Source: Anaeramoeba flamelloides (lineage: Eukaryota; Metamonada; Anaeramoebidae). Taken from it: a stretch of DNA of 64,000 nt. Every line of letters starts with the position of its first letter. The stretch's first letter is position 1. The notes under the pieces are model-generated. The model made no database searches and was not told where the DNA came from. It saw only the letters and a program-made list of their open reading frames with translations. The stretch lies in the NCBI GenBank assembly GCA_027625915.1, contig JANTQA010000047.1, positions 6,324,001 to 6,388,000 on the forward strand, given 5' to 3'. Positions 22,680 through 34,200 of this stretch are shown in pieces. The position numbers and the translations under genes were made by a program.

Positions 22680-24399
22680 AATAGTTTATAATTAGAATTT
22701 GAAAAAAACTATGTACTGGAAAAAAAATTGACAACTTGCTTATTATTAAATTTTTTGAAATATTACAAAAAATTCGATTATTCACGTGTTTCGTAAAATA
22801 TCTTTAAAAATATTTTTCGATAAAATATATGTTATTTACCAATATTTTTTTATTAGAAGTGAAATTATTAAAAATTGAAAATTCAAATATTCTAAATTTT
22901 TTTTTCAGAAAATTATCTTATAATCATAAACTGTTATTACAAAAAATACCAGAGTTATTAAAAATTTGAAAAAAAAAAATACATTAATCAAGACAAGTTA
23001 CCCCTCATTATATATATAATTTTTAAAATAAAAATATGAGGAAATTCATCAAAATGTCAAGGAAGTAGGTACATTTGTACTATTTTTGAAAATTTCAATT
23101 TTGAAAAAATCACTGTAAAAAAGATTTATTAGTACAATTGGGGATATTTAAATTTTGAAACCAAAATATATTACAGTTTACCACTGTATAAAAGAATAAT
23201 ACAAAGTCAGAGTTGAATCTATAATTTTTCATTTTCAACATCTTTTTTAATTAAATTTTTGGTTGTAGTAAATTAAGTTCTGGAATGAATTGTGTTTATG
23301 GGAATGTTTGAAATTAATCAGATAGTCCACCAAAATATACATAATTAAGTATACATTTGAAACAAATTTATTCTTTTTTTAAGATCTAAACAAGAAAGAT
23401 CACCTATCCAAATAAAGTTTAGAAACCAATAATAAAAAAATCGGAAAAAATCCTATTTTCGAAGATATTTATTGGTTATTTCCTTAAATTCTATTAGAAA
23501 AACCAAGATATTGATTTGAATTCTTGCCCCATTACCATTGACAAATTTAATTTTTTCAAATAGTTTTTATGAAAATAAGTCAATTAAAAATAAATAATTG
23601 TACCTCAAAGATTGAATGAAAAAAAAAAATGAATTTTGAAATTCAGCAAAAATTAACAAATTTATCCCAAAAGAAAAAAATAGATTGTTCAAAAATTGAA
23701 AGCATGGTTTCTAATTATTTAGTAAAGGTGGAAATTTAATAGAAAATAAATAAATTGAAAATCAAATAAAAACATATAATAAATTATTATTTCTAAAGAG
23801 TTATTTTCATAGATATCCTATTTTCTTAAAACAATCAAGAATTAGATGAATTAAATGAAAATGAGGATTTTTAAAATTCATTATGGAAATTCTTTTGAAA
23901 TAAAAAGTAATTTGTTTAAGAAAATTTTTACAAACAAAAGTATCCCCTCTGATAGAATTACAAATAAAACCCAGTTAAGGTGAAGAAACCGTATCAGATG
24001 TTACAGAAAAGATCAATAAATAAATAATTTTTATTTTTTTAACCTAATCAATTTTTTCATTTTTTTGAATTCCATTTTTTAATTGATATGTAAATATATA
24101 ATACTATGAATATATCATTCCCATATTTTTGTTAAAAATTCCATTTATTTAGATAAGTAGATGATTTGAATAATTCAGTTTTATATTAACAATGACACTA
24201 AAAATTTGTAAATTTAACAGCTAAAAAAACAGTATTTGGCATTTCTCAAAAGATAAAAATTGTTGAATTTCTGTTGGAATTGAGAAAATCTATTATCTTT
24301 TGTAAAGAAAAAATTTTGGTGTCAAATAAAACTGGAATCATTAAACTCTTTCAAGGGTATTTTTGTTTTTAATTACACTCTTTTTATTGGGTAAATATA
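22680..24399. other. AT-rich stretch with repeat family D copy
   Basis: No gene is seen. About 23800-24170 resembles 30240-30640 and part of 7780-8048 (AGAATTAGATGAATTAAATG, AAAAAGTAATTTGTTT, ATTTTTTCATTTTTTTGAATT). The rest is unmatched A/T-rich sequence. Confidence 0.4.
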
Positions 24400-24593
24400 C
24401 AACCAATTGCACTTTTAAGGTACAAACTTTCAACGAAATTTAAGGCTTCAAAAAAACTCAAATTAAATCACAAAATTTTTAATTTTTTTTTTACAATTTA
24501 TTTGACAAGAATCTGAATTTTGTGCCTTAATTTGAGATTTTTTGAAGCCTTGAATTTCGTTGAATATTTGTACTTTAAAAGTGGAACTTATTG
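24400..24593. mobile_element. MITE-1 copy b
   Basis: Flanked by TA on both sides (24398-24399, 24594-24595). The left end is worn (CAACCAATTGCACTTTTAAG) and the right end reads AAAGTGGAACTTATTG. The interior TTTCAACGAAATTTAAGGC and TTTGTGCCTTAATTTGAGA match the other copies. Confidence 0.75.
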
Positions 24594-24724
24594 TAGTAAT
24601 TACTCAAATATTTGAATTAAAATATTAAATGTTCATCTATAAAGAATAGTTGATTTGTCTCCTAAAATTAGGCGTTTTTCGGATTCTTGTTAAGAATTAT
24701 TTCCAGGAATAAATACCTTTGATA

Positions 24725-24838
24725 CAGTTAGTTCCACTTTTAAAGCACAAAGGTTTTAACAAAATTTTATGTACAAACAAAATTCCAAATTAAGGCATAA
24801 AATTCATTATCATTAAAATAATATTGGTAAAAATAAAT
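24725..24838 (+). mobile_element. MITE-1 copy c, half element
   Basis: Starts CAGTTAGTTCCACTTTTAAA after a TA and includes the CCAAATTAAGGCATAAAAT core, but the right half is missing. It lies directly before copy d. Confidence 0.65.
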
Positions 24839-24839
24839 A

Positions 24840-25036
24840 CAGTCAGTTCCACTTTTAAAACACAAACTTTCATTGAAATTTAAAGCACAAAAAAATCTCA
24901 AATTAAGGCACAAAATTTCAAATTTTTTTTATTACAATTTATTTTTACTATAATTTGAATTTTGTGCTTTAATTTGAAATATTTTTGTGTTTTAAAATTC
25001 ATTTGAAAGTTTGTATCTTAGTAGTGGGACTGACTA
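24840..25036. mobile_element. MITE-1 copy d, 197 bp
   Basis: Starts CAGTCAGTTCCACTTTTAA and ends GTGGGACTGACTA, flanked by TA (24838-24839 and 25037-25038). It is nearly palindromic throughout. Confidence 0.8.
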
Positions 25037-26480
25037 TAATTCCCGATATTCAAATTATAAATAGAAAAACAAAAAAAAAAAAACCCCTTGGACTTTTTTT
25101 TTGTATGTGGTTTTAAATTCCATGTCAAAAACAAAAGTTTATATCTTTAATTACTTTTAGGTTCTTTTTTTAATATAAAGAGGTATATATTGCATGATTG
25201 AACTTGTAATGAAAACAAAGGGAATTTTTTATAAAGCCTTAAATTTTTTTATACAAGTTTGTAAGATCACAAATAAATCAAGTAAAACATATAAATAAAT
25301 AGTAAGGTCTGAAAAAGGGTTGATTCCACGAAATTTTTTTTTTTTCAATTATAACTAAAAAAAATGAAAAAAAAAAAATAAAAGTATCAACAATTCAAGT
25401 ATTATATATTAAATAAAGTTAATTCTGACTTATTTGATTAATTAGAGTATGTGTTGAGAAATCATCAGATTGTAATTAAAAAAAGATTATCAGATAAAAA
25501 ACTTATTTCGAATTCTTAATAAATCCTGGAATATTGAGTAATTAAATAACTTATCCGAAAATAATCCTTAGACAAGATTTTTCATTGTAAATATTATGGA
25601 AATTTTTGCATAATTACTTAATAATTTCTTTCATATAAAAATCAAAATTTCAAAATTATAAACGATACACTAATTAGAATTATGACTAATTAAATTACAC
25701 TTGTCCAAAATGGTATTCAATTAATTAAAAAACAAGAAAAAAATTAATATTTTCCAAATTCATATCAAACCTTAATAAAATTTGATTGTTTTTCAAACTA
25801 GAAAGATCTAGTTTGATTATCATATAATTAGATGGGTATTCTATATACACTACACTTTAATGTATTTTAGGTAGGTTTATTACTTGGTTTTTAAAAAAAT
25901 TGGTTATTTATATAAAGGATTTTATTTAAAATTTCGTGGATATTATTAAGCACTTTTTCCAAATATTCACAATTAAAAATCTTGTCAGAGATTTTTTTTA
26001 ATTTGTGGTATTGTTTTCATTACTAATAATGAAATAAAGATCAATTGTTAAATAAATAAAAGATTACACATTTTAATCAACTGTCCAAACCTTTAATGTC
26101 CAAGAACAATAGGAAAATCAGAACAATTTTTGTTTTTTAGTTTTTCCTTCTTGAACCCTTTCTGAAATAATCAAGATAAATAAAAAAGAAAATTAAATTC
26201 AATTATTGTGTAAGACAAATAATTGTTTTGAATCATTTACAACTTGTAAACTTGAATAATCTCTTATTAAAAGAGAGTATAATATTAAAATTAATTTCAT
26301 TTCTCTCCTTTGCTGGTATTTAGCATTCTACATGTATAAAATTTCAACTCTTATCTTTTTTTTTTATTCTGAAATCTGAATGGTTTCATTTAAGATTCTT
26401 AGTTCGACCAAAATATACCTATGGTGATGAATGAAAAAAAGAAAGAATCAAAAAAATAATTAGAATCAACTAATTACAAA
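25037..26480. repeat. Intergenic stretch with a worn copy of the 59.5-kb foldback element
   Basis: About 25555-26000 follows the order of 59516-60071: TAATTTCTTTCAT, AATTATGACTAATTAAAT, GTCCAAAATGGTA, CCAAATTCATA, TTTTAGGTAGGTTTATTACT. It is much more diverged. No gene is seen in the rest. Confidence 0.5.
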
Positions 26481-26702
26481 CTATTTCTTTTTGAAATTAT
26501 AAATATCAAAGTAAAAAGTGAAAAGAAAACTAAAGTTAAAATTTTTTCTCATTTCTTCAACAAAAACAGGTGTTTTTCCAATAATAGTTTTGTTTTTTCC
26601 TCTTTGATATTTGTTACTAAAAGGAAAAAAATCACTTAAAGTTAGTTTATAAATCGCATTTAAAAGTAATTTGGGAGATGATTGAAATAAATTTTCCTTC
26701 AT
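26481..26702 (-). CDS. Small hypothetical protein
   Basis: A 73-aa frame from a true ATG at 26702: MKENLFQSSPKLLLNAIYKL, then a basic KYQRGKNKTIIGKTP stretch and an aromatic, lysine-ended tail. The first 55 residues look like a real protein; the last 18 may be intron or UTR. It is divergent from the TUG-like gene, with about 290 bp between the two ATGs that could hold both promoters. I do not recognise the family. Confidence 0.35.
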   Translation of the reverse strand: MKENLFQSSPKLLLNAIYKLTLSDFFPFSNKYQRGKNKTIIGKTPVFVEEMRKNFNFSFLFTFYFDIYNFKKK

Positions 26703-26993
26703 TGTCTCTATTCTTTGACTTTTGTTTAAAATTCATTAAAAACAATTAATCTTGTAAATAAGTGATCAAAAATTTGAAATCCACAACAGGAATTAAGAAG
26801 CTTAAATTTCCTTTTGTGTAATCTACAAGAGAAATTTTTGCCAATAAATAATCTCTGACTAGTAACAATTTTTTGGTGTTTTCAAATACAGACAAATAAT
26901 TTGAAACAAGTAAGGTATTACAAAAGCCATAAGATTTTTAAGGATATTTCAGGAAAAAAATCATTCATTTTTTACTCTTTTTTGACTTTGGTA

Positions 26994-27821
26994 ATGTTTT
27001 TTGAAGTAGTTGTACAAGTTTTAAGTTTTAAAAGAGAAACTATCAAAATTAAACATGACACCACTCTTCAAGAAATTTTGAAGACTGTTATGGAGCGAAA
27101 TAATCTGATGGGATCATATTCATTAAGTTACAGAAACCAAAAATTGGAGTTATCACATTCTTTCCAAAAATCTGGTGTTCCTAATCATGGAATGATTAAA
27201 TTAAAAGCGACAAACACTTTAAACAAAATTCGAGTAGAGGTCACTTATGAACCCAAAACCACTGAAGCAGACGAAGAAGAAGAAGAAGAAGAAGAAAAAC
27301 CAAAAACAACCACAAATAGAGAAAAATTTATTTATAAGGTAACGAAGAAGTGCAACTTGTGGACAATTCTAAGATCAATAAATAAAAAAAGAGTTAAACT
27401 TGGAAAATATGATTTTTTGGAACCCCTCGAGAAGAGTGATCAAATGGATGAAAACAAAAAAGTACTTGTTCCTATCTTAATATTGAATAAGAACTCTACT
27501 TATTATTCCAGCGAGAAGAGTTTGAGAACTAGCACTCTTGAGAAAATGGGGGTTACTTTTGGAACATGCAATTTGACTTTGAGATTTGACTATCAACCCC
27601 GAAACGAATATAAAAATTTTCATCATAAAAATGCAGATCAAGATCAAAAAGGAAAAGAACAAAAATTGAATAATAGTGACATGGACATCAACAGTCAATC
27701 AAAATTCGTAAAAATGTATGAAAATTTAAAAAAAAAACAAGAAAAAAAACAAAATGAAAAAGAAATTTCACTTCAAAAAGAAAAATCAAGAATCAATAAA
27801 ATCAAGAAAAAATTACTCTAA
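26994..27821 (+). CDS. TUG/ASPSCR1-like protein (tether containing UBX), short form
   Basis: A 275-aa protein whose N-terminus matches the ubiquitin-like domain of TUG/ASPSCR1: residues about 1-70, with IKIKHDTTLQEIL, then SLSYRNQKLELSHSFQKSGV, where animal TUG has a K-VLDLSLTFRFSGL-type stretch. After an acidic Glu run (about 92-100) comes a second segment that fits the middle of TUG: LWTILRSIN, VPILILN, SLRTSTLEKMGV and LTLRFDY (about 120-208). In animals TUG tethers GLUT4 vesicles and binds the AAA-ATPase p97 through a C-terminal UBX domain. Here the protein ends in a Lys/Glu/Gln-rich coiled-coil tail with no UBX domain. The start ATG at 26994 fits the domain boundary; in-frame sequence upstream has no ATG. 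A downstream UBX exon is not seen. Confidence 0.7.
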   Translation: MFFEVVVQVLSFKRETIKIKHDTTLQEILKTVMERNNLMGSYSLSYRNQKLELSHSFQKSGVPNHGMIKLKATNTLNKIRVEVTYEPKTTEADEEEEEEEEKPKTTTNREKFIYKVTKKCNLWTILRSINKKRVKLGKYDFLEPLEKSDQMDENKKVLVPILILNKNSTYYSSEKSLRTSTLEKMGVTFGTCNLTLRFDYQPRNEYKNFHHKNADQDQKGKEQKLNNSDMDINSQSKFVKMYENLKKKQEKKQNEKEISLQKEKSRINKIKKKLL

Positions 27822-28395
27822 TCAAGAATAATTATACTCTTTTCTCAAATGTTCTTATCTTTAATTAAATCAACAAAAAAATCATAAAACAATTTTGATC
27901 ATATACTTTTAAATTCTGATTATTAGGTATTTTTGAATCAAATTTTTAAAAATAAATGTTATCAATTGATCCGATAATTAATCACAGGACCTTTGACTAA
28001 ATAAATAAACTATATTCCAAAAATTTGGACATAGTTTAAACAGTGGAAAAGAGCATCAATACTGCACTTTAAATCCAATTTGGAAAGAATTTTGATTTTA
28101 CAAATTATTTCATTTTTTGTCTTTTTTGTCTTTTTTGTTTTCATTTCCATTTTCCTGTTACTTAATCTGTTTCGTTAGATCTGGAATTTTTTTTACGATG
28201 GTTGATAGAATGTTCGTGTTGAGTTTCTTAAATTGGAAAATAACATACAATTGATCCATGGTATCTAATTGGTTGATCGAGCAACAATTTAGGTGTAATT
28301 TTAACAAATTCACCAAACATTTTTTGTTCAAACTCGTTCATTTCAACTTTTTTTATTATTTTGTATGTACTTGTATTTTTTATTTTTTCGTTTTA
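27822..28395 (+). repeat. Dispersed repeat family R3, copy 1, and flank
   Basis: About 28070-28340 shares TTTGGAAAGAATTTTGAT, CTGTTTCGTTAGAT and TAATTGGTTGATCGA with 41930-42260 and 60090-60430, in the same order. It is non-coding and of unknown class. Confidence 0.5.
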
Positions 28396-28590
28396 CCTTC
28401 AGTTTCAAATTTAAGACACAAACTATCAACGAGATTTAAGGCACAAAAAAATCTCAAATTAATGCACAAAATTTGAAATTTTTTTTTACAAATAATTTTA
28501 CTAGAATCTGAATTTTGAGTCTTAATTTTGAGAATTTTTTTGTACCTTAAATTTCGTTGAAAGGTTGTGCCTTAAAAGTGAAACTGGTTG
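28396..28590. mobile_element. MITE-1 copy e
   Basis: The left end is worn (CCTTCAGTTTCAAATTTAAG); the right end is TTGTGCCTTAAAAGTGAAAC followed by TGGTTG and TA. The core CAACGAGATTTAAGGCAC matches the other copies. It abuts a family R3 repeat. Confidence 0.75.
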
Positions 28591-31261
28591 TATGATTTTT
28601 CTTATCTCGCTCATTGAAAAAATTTCTTCTAAATAAAGGATTTGTAAACCATCATAAATTCTTTTAATTTTCTATTAATAAATTTCTCCTTATTTTTTTT
28701 TTGGATCTTTGAACTTTTTTCTCAATAAATAAAAACATAAATTGTAATTTAAAAAGGGTGGAAATTATGTTGTCCAAATAGAAACTGTTCTTCAATGTAA
28801 ACATAAATAAAAGTCTGATATTTGTTGATTTTTGGGAGAGGAGTAATGTGGCTTAAAGGTATTAATAGCATGCTGCAATTCGAATGGGTGATTTATTTAT
28901 ATGTTTTGAATATCAAAATATAAACGGAAGTATTTTTCTGAAGGATCCGTGATTTGAAAATATACAATATGTGGAATATACAAATTCAAAACTGTAAAAT
29001 GAATTATGGAATTTTGACTGTAAAGTATGTTTTTTTGGGTTACTTATCAAACAAAATATAAATATTTTACAAATAAATAAATTGTTATTATCAATGAAAG
29101 CATCTACTGTTTAAAATGATATTAATTATTTAATTATAATTTATTATTTTTAATAAAAATATAATATAATATTCGAATTAAGGTGTTTAGAATTAAATAA
29201 ACCATTGATCAACAATTTTTTATATTCACTTTTAATAAACGAATTAACAATGTTTTATTATATATATATATATATCAATCTTTTTAAAGATTTTTTTTGA
29301 GGTTATTTATTTGTAGAAAGGATTTTAAGTTATTGGGAACATCTAAATGAATGAGAACAAAGGTGTGAATTTTTATTTGTTTAATAACGTTTATTCAGTG
29401 TGATATATTGATAATTCTGTTGATTGTGATTTCGAGTGTGATCCTTTATATTTTTTTTTAATTTTTATTATTTTTGTCCTGAGAATATCCGTTGGTAAAA
29501 ATATAGTAAAAATAAAAAATATGTTGATGGTCGGATATTTTTTGGGATATGGGTACTAGACACGCGAAGATAATAAAATCATTTAAGAATGTGTTAAATA
29601 TCAAGTAAATGTGAATTAAATGAAAATAGAAAACAAAATGTCTCGGGGCACGATCATAAAAAATAAATGTGTCTTTAGTAAAAATATTCAAAAAACTTGA
29701 TTAGTTTTGTCTATCCTTAGGATATCCCCAGGAAACCCTATTAAATTTAGTTTTTCCAGTAATGTGTAACAAGGGATATCCTCGGGACGGCTGTTTTTTC
29801 TTTGTCATTTGAATATCTATTTTTTTAATAATTGGTTTGTAAACAAATGACTGAATACATTTTGTTAAGATTAATTATCAAATAACATTTTTCATTATTA
29901 CCAAACGATCACTCTTCGAAAAAAAAATATTCTTAAAAAAAAAATAAAAAATAAATAAAAAATTCTTTTTTATTTTTTTTCGAAATTGTGTCAAAATTTT
30001 TCTAGATCCGACTGTAAAAAAATTTTTAAAATCCAAAACTGTTCCACTGGTAAAAATAAATATATGTTTTTTTTGTTCACTTACAAAAAAAAAAATTTTT
30101 TTTTTCCGACCAGTGGCAAAGTCAAGATTTCGAATTATTTTTGTTTTGTAAATTTTGATTAGGAAAATATAAGGTTTAAAAATCAAATCAATTTGACCAA
30201 TAAATCATTATTTCTTAAGAAAAATCAAAAACAAAATCTGATTTGTTTTAAACTTAAACTAGAATTAGATAATTTAAGTGAAAATAGGAATTTAAAATAT
30301 TAATTTTCAAAATTCTTTAGAAATAAACAGTAATTTGTTTCTCAAAAATTTTCCAAAAGTTTTTTGTTTCAAGAATTAAAAATAAAGTTGAGCCAATAAA
30401 AATTAATTGTATCAAATATTTCCAATAAGATCAAGAAATGAAAGATTTTTTTTCAATTAATTAATTTTTTCAATTCTTCTGATTTTCATTTTGAAATTGT
30501 TCATAAAATATATTATCCTAAAATGCGCAGCATTTCTTATATGTAGCAAATATAAATTTCTTTAGTTAAACAAATGTTTTTAATAATTAATTTAGTAAGA
30601 AACTAAGAGAATGTAAATTTGTTCAAATTACCTTACCCCCTTAATTTTATACACAAAATTCAATTTAAAATTACGATTTAAAAAAAATATAACAATTTAG
30701 AAAGCAAAAACATTTTTTTCTTATTTTTAAAGATTGAAATACAGTATTTGTCAAAATACAAAAATACAGTTAAAGGAATTCTTCGAATACTTTATTATTT
30801 TGAATAATTATCAAATATCAACAGTCAAGCATTTTAAACAAAAGAAATATATTTTTTGATGGCGTATTACAATAATTGTTACTTCTATTAAATTAAAATT
30901 AAGAAAAATAAATTTTATCTCCTAGTTCAATAAGTAAAAAGCTAAATCAAACCCCAAGACTATTGTTAACAATTCTAATTGATCTCTTTTCATACCTTTT
31001 GTATTTTTCTCCAATTGACTGAAACAATATTCTGTAATTTTCAATAAAAATTATCATTTGTGAAATCGAAAATAACAGTCTAGTAAATTTAACCCTGAGA
31101 AACCATTAGATTTTCAAACCAACTTTAAAAAAAGAGATTAAATATTCATCAAATATTTTGTTTGAAGAGAATATTTAATCATTTTTTTCATTAGAAGCAA
31201 ACAAAAAACAAATCTCAAGAAGAAGCAAAAGTTCCCTTTTCTGAATTTACCAAAAATTTTA
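28591..31261. other. Long intergenic stretch, repeats only
   Basis: No host gene is seen. It includes a TA microsatellite near 29262-29276 and a family D copy at about 30240-30640. The GGATATCC-containing stretch at 29718-29795 has no partner elsewhere in the window. The region just before 31262 is the leader of the PAS-RGS gene. Confidence 0.4.
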
Positions 31262-34200
31262 ATGGGTAACCAAATTGATTTGAATCAATCAAAACAGTTA
31301 ACAATAAAATTATTCAAAAAACAGATTCATAAAAAAGTCACAACAAAAAAAGCATATTTTTATTGTGACGAATTTGGGAGGGCTACAGAAATCAATACTG
31401 CTGCGTGTAGCATCTTAAAACTGAACCACAAGAATTTCGTTGGCTTTTCTGTACTTGACCATTGTCCGAAAGATCAAGCGCACCTGGGGGTTTCAACAGA
31501 AGAGTATTTTTTCTCGTTGTTTCAAAGATCGATCAAAAGAGACAAACAGCAAACACCAAAAAAGAATCAAAGCAAAAAACAACCAGAAAACCGCCAAACA
31601 CAACAAAAAAAAAAGGTAAGAATCATTCTGAGTTTTCTGAATCGTTTGTGTTCGTCGATTCTGCAATCAAATACCTTCCAAATTCAAAAAAAGGAAAAAT
31701 TTGATGTTGTGGAAAATAGAACTTTTTCGTTTCTTCTTTCTGAAGAAGAGTCAAAGACCAAAAATGGCAATGATCCAAAAGATCACATTTCAAAAGATAA
31801 ACAAAAAAATGTCCAAAAAAAACAAGGCTTCAATTTAATTTGGGTTGAATTGCAAGTGCAGCCTTTTAGTGTTGAAGGCATTTTCTATTTTGAAGTAAAA
31901 GTTCGAAAAATTGAAAAGCCAAGCGAACTGATTTCCAAAAGGGCCAAGATTGAAGAATTTAAAAAGGAAATCAGCAAACTACAAAAGGAGTCAAAGACCC
32001 GACAAAAGGAAACGCAACGAAATCCACTTACAAACGAAATAACGCAGATTAATGAAGAGATCAAATATAAAGTGAAAGCAGTCAATGAGAATCTCGAAAG
32101 GAACAAACAAAAAAAAGAAGAAATTTCTGAGATTGAAAAAGAAATAAGTGCAAGAAATCAAATTGTGAATGATCCAAATCTTGAAATGGATTCTGCAATA
32201 TACCAAATCGGCAGAAAGACGATAGATGTTATCATTAGTGATTTAACTTTTCAACAAAAGAAATTGTTTTTTCAGATCAGAAAGTTAAGAGGCTTAAGGA
32301 TGTCTCAAACATTCGATTTAAAAATTCGAACAACACAATTGAGAATTGAACAGCAATATAAAGAAAAATCCAAAATTAATTCTGACTATGAAAGATTAGA
32401 TAAAAAAATCAATGATCTGGAAATTGGATTAAAGAAAATCAAAAATTCGCGTACTATATATTATTTAAAGCAACCGAGATTTGTAGAGCAAGAAAAAGTC
32501 AAAAAATCCATTAACGAGACTTTAGAAATTAGGAAGAGGCAAGCTGATTATTGTCTAAAAAAAATCCAAAGCCGTGTCACCTTGTCCTCTGTAGAAGATG
32601 AAATATTAGCACTACAAAAGAAACTAAGATCAATTATAAAGAAAAATAATGGAATGAAAAGTAAAATAAAGAAATTACAGCCACACCCCAGCCACAAAAC
32701 CATTAACAAACATAACCACAGCCGCAACCCCGGTCACAGACACGGACACAGGCACAGACACAGCCACAGTTACAATTTGTTAAATAAAAAGTTAATTGGC
32801 CAGAAATCATTGAAAAGATTTAAGAGTTTCAGTATTGATAAAGATATCATTTTTGAGAATTTTAAAAACCATTTATCATCTTCTGGAAAGGTGAAATCAC
32901 AAAACACAAATAGTGATACAAAAAAGGATTTGAATACAAAATTAAATTTTGATCAAAATATGTATTTATTTCTTTCATTCTTTTTTTCTTTCCTTCTTTC
33001 TTTCCTTCTTTCTTTCTTTCTTTCATGATGAAAGTAATTTTAAAAAAGTCTGTCAAAAACAGTTTTTAATACAATCCTAAAAATAGATCTGTTTGTTGAC
33101 AAACCTTTTAAATGACTCTCTTTGTAAAATTTTTGGTCACACTTTTTTGAAAATGGATTTAAACAAAATTTTTTTATTTATTTAATCTATCCATTTCTGC
33201 TTTGATTCTTTATTCTTTTATGATATTTTTATTATTACATATATTTATCTAATAATAACTAAAAATCCAAACAATTATAATCTAATTTCTTCAAAAAGCG
33301 ATGTTCCGTTCACAATCGAGAGTTCACAGTTGTCGAATAATGCCTTGTTACCCAAAATCAGCAAATTTTCTGAATTTATTCAGGTACCAATTGCAATAGA
33401 TTATTTTAAAACATTTCTAGTTGGAATATACAAACAAGATTATTTATATATGCTTTTAGAATTAAAAGAATTAAAAAAATATTACACTAATGAAGTAATC
33501 CTCCATTCATCCATTCTTTATTTATTTTTTTTTTTTATTAATAGATCTTGTTGTTAATTAATTTACTTGTATATTTCTTCCCCAACATCTAGTCTCACAA
33601 AATTAATAATTTTATTCAAATTATTTAAGCAATTTTAAAAGTGTTTTTTAGATTCAACCTTATTTTAGAAAACTAAAACAAGTTTGAAATGTTTTTAATG
33701 ATTGGGTCTATTTTAGATGCTTTTTTGAATAGATAGTTACGAATTTATTCACTTCAAAATTCGTCTCTCTAACAGACAAAGCGTATTTAATTTAACACTT
33801 AATCTTAAACAATAAATCAATTAAATTTGAAATTTTTTAGAAATTTAAATTTTAAGGGAACTTGAAAAAAAAGCTAAACAGGGAAAAAAGTTCAATATGA
33901 TTTTTAATTGGGTTGATTAAAAGAACCTGAAAATGAAAAATAAAATCTATTAAAAGATTTTCGGAAAAAAGTAAAAAAAAAAATATTAATTTATTGAAAT
34001 ATAAAACCAATTTTAAAAAGAAATTTGAAAATTCAGAAATCAAATAAAAGGATTAAAGTAACTTATATTTTATTTATTTTTCCACCTTACGGATCGAGTA
34101 ATTATGGTGAAAAATAATTGTTTTGAAATAGAAAAAAAAAAAATTATCAATTTTTTTTTTTTTTTATTTTTGAAGGGAGGAAATTAATTTCCTCTTACAA

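Noticed and set aside
29440-29700. Coding-like + strand stretch with a GYFLGYGY-type motif, vaguely like part of an LTR retrotransposon polyprotein
   Set aside because: Too short and broken to assign a family; no other parts or end repeats are visible nearby. At most a very old fossil.
29878-30186. 102-codon open frame on the - strand
   Set aside because: It consists of hydrophobic and Lys/Phe runs from A/T homopolymers, lacks any conserved pattern and has no splice context.
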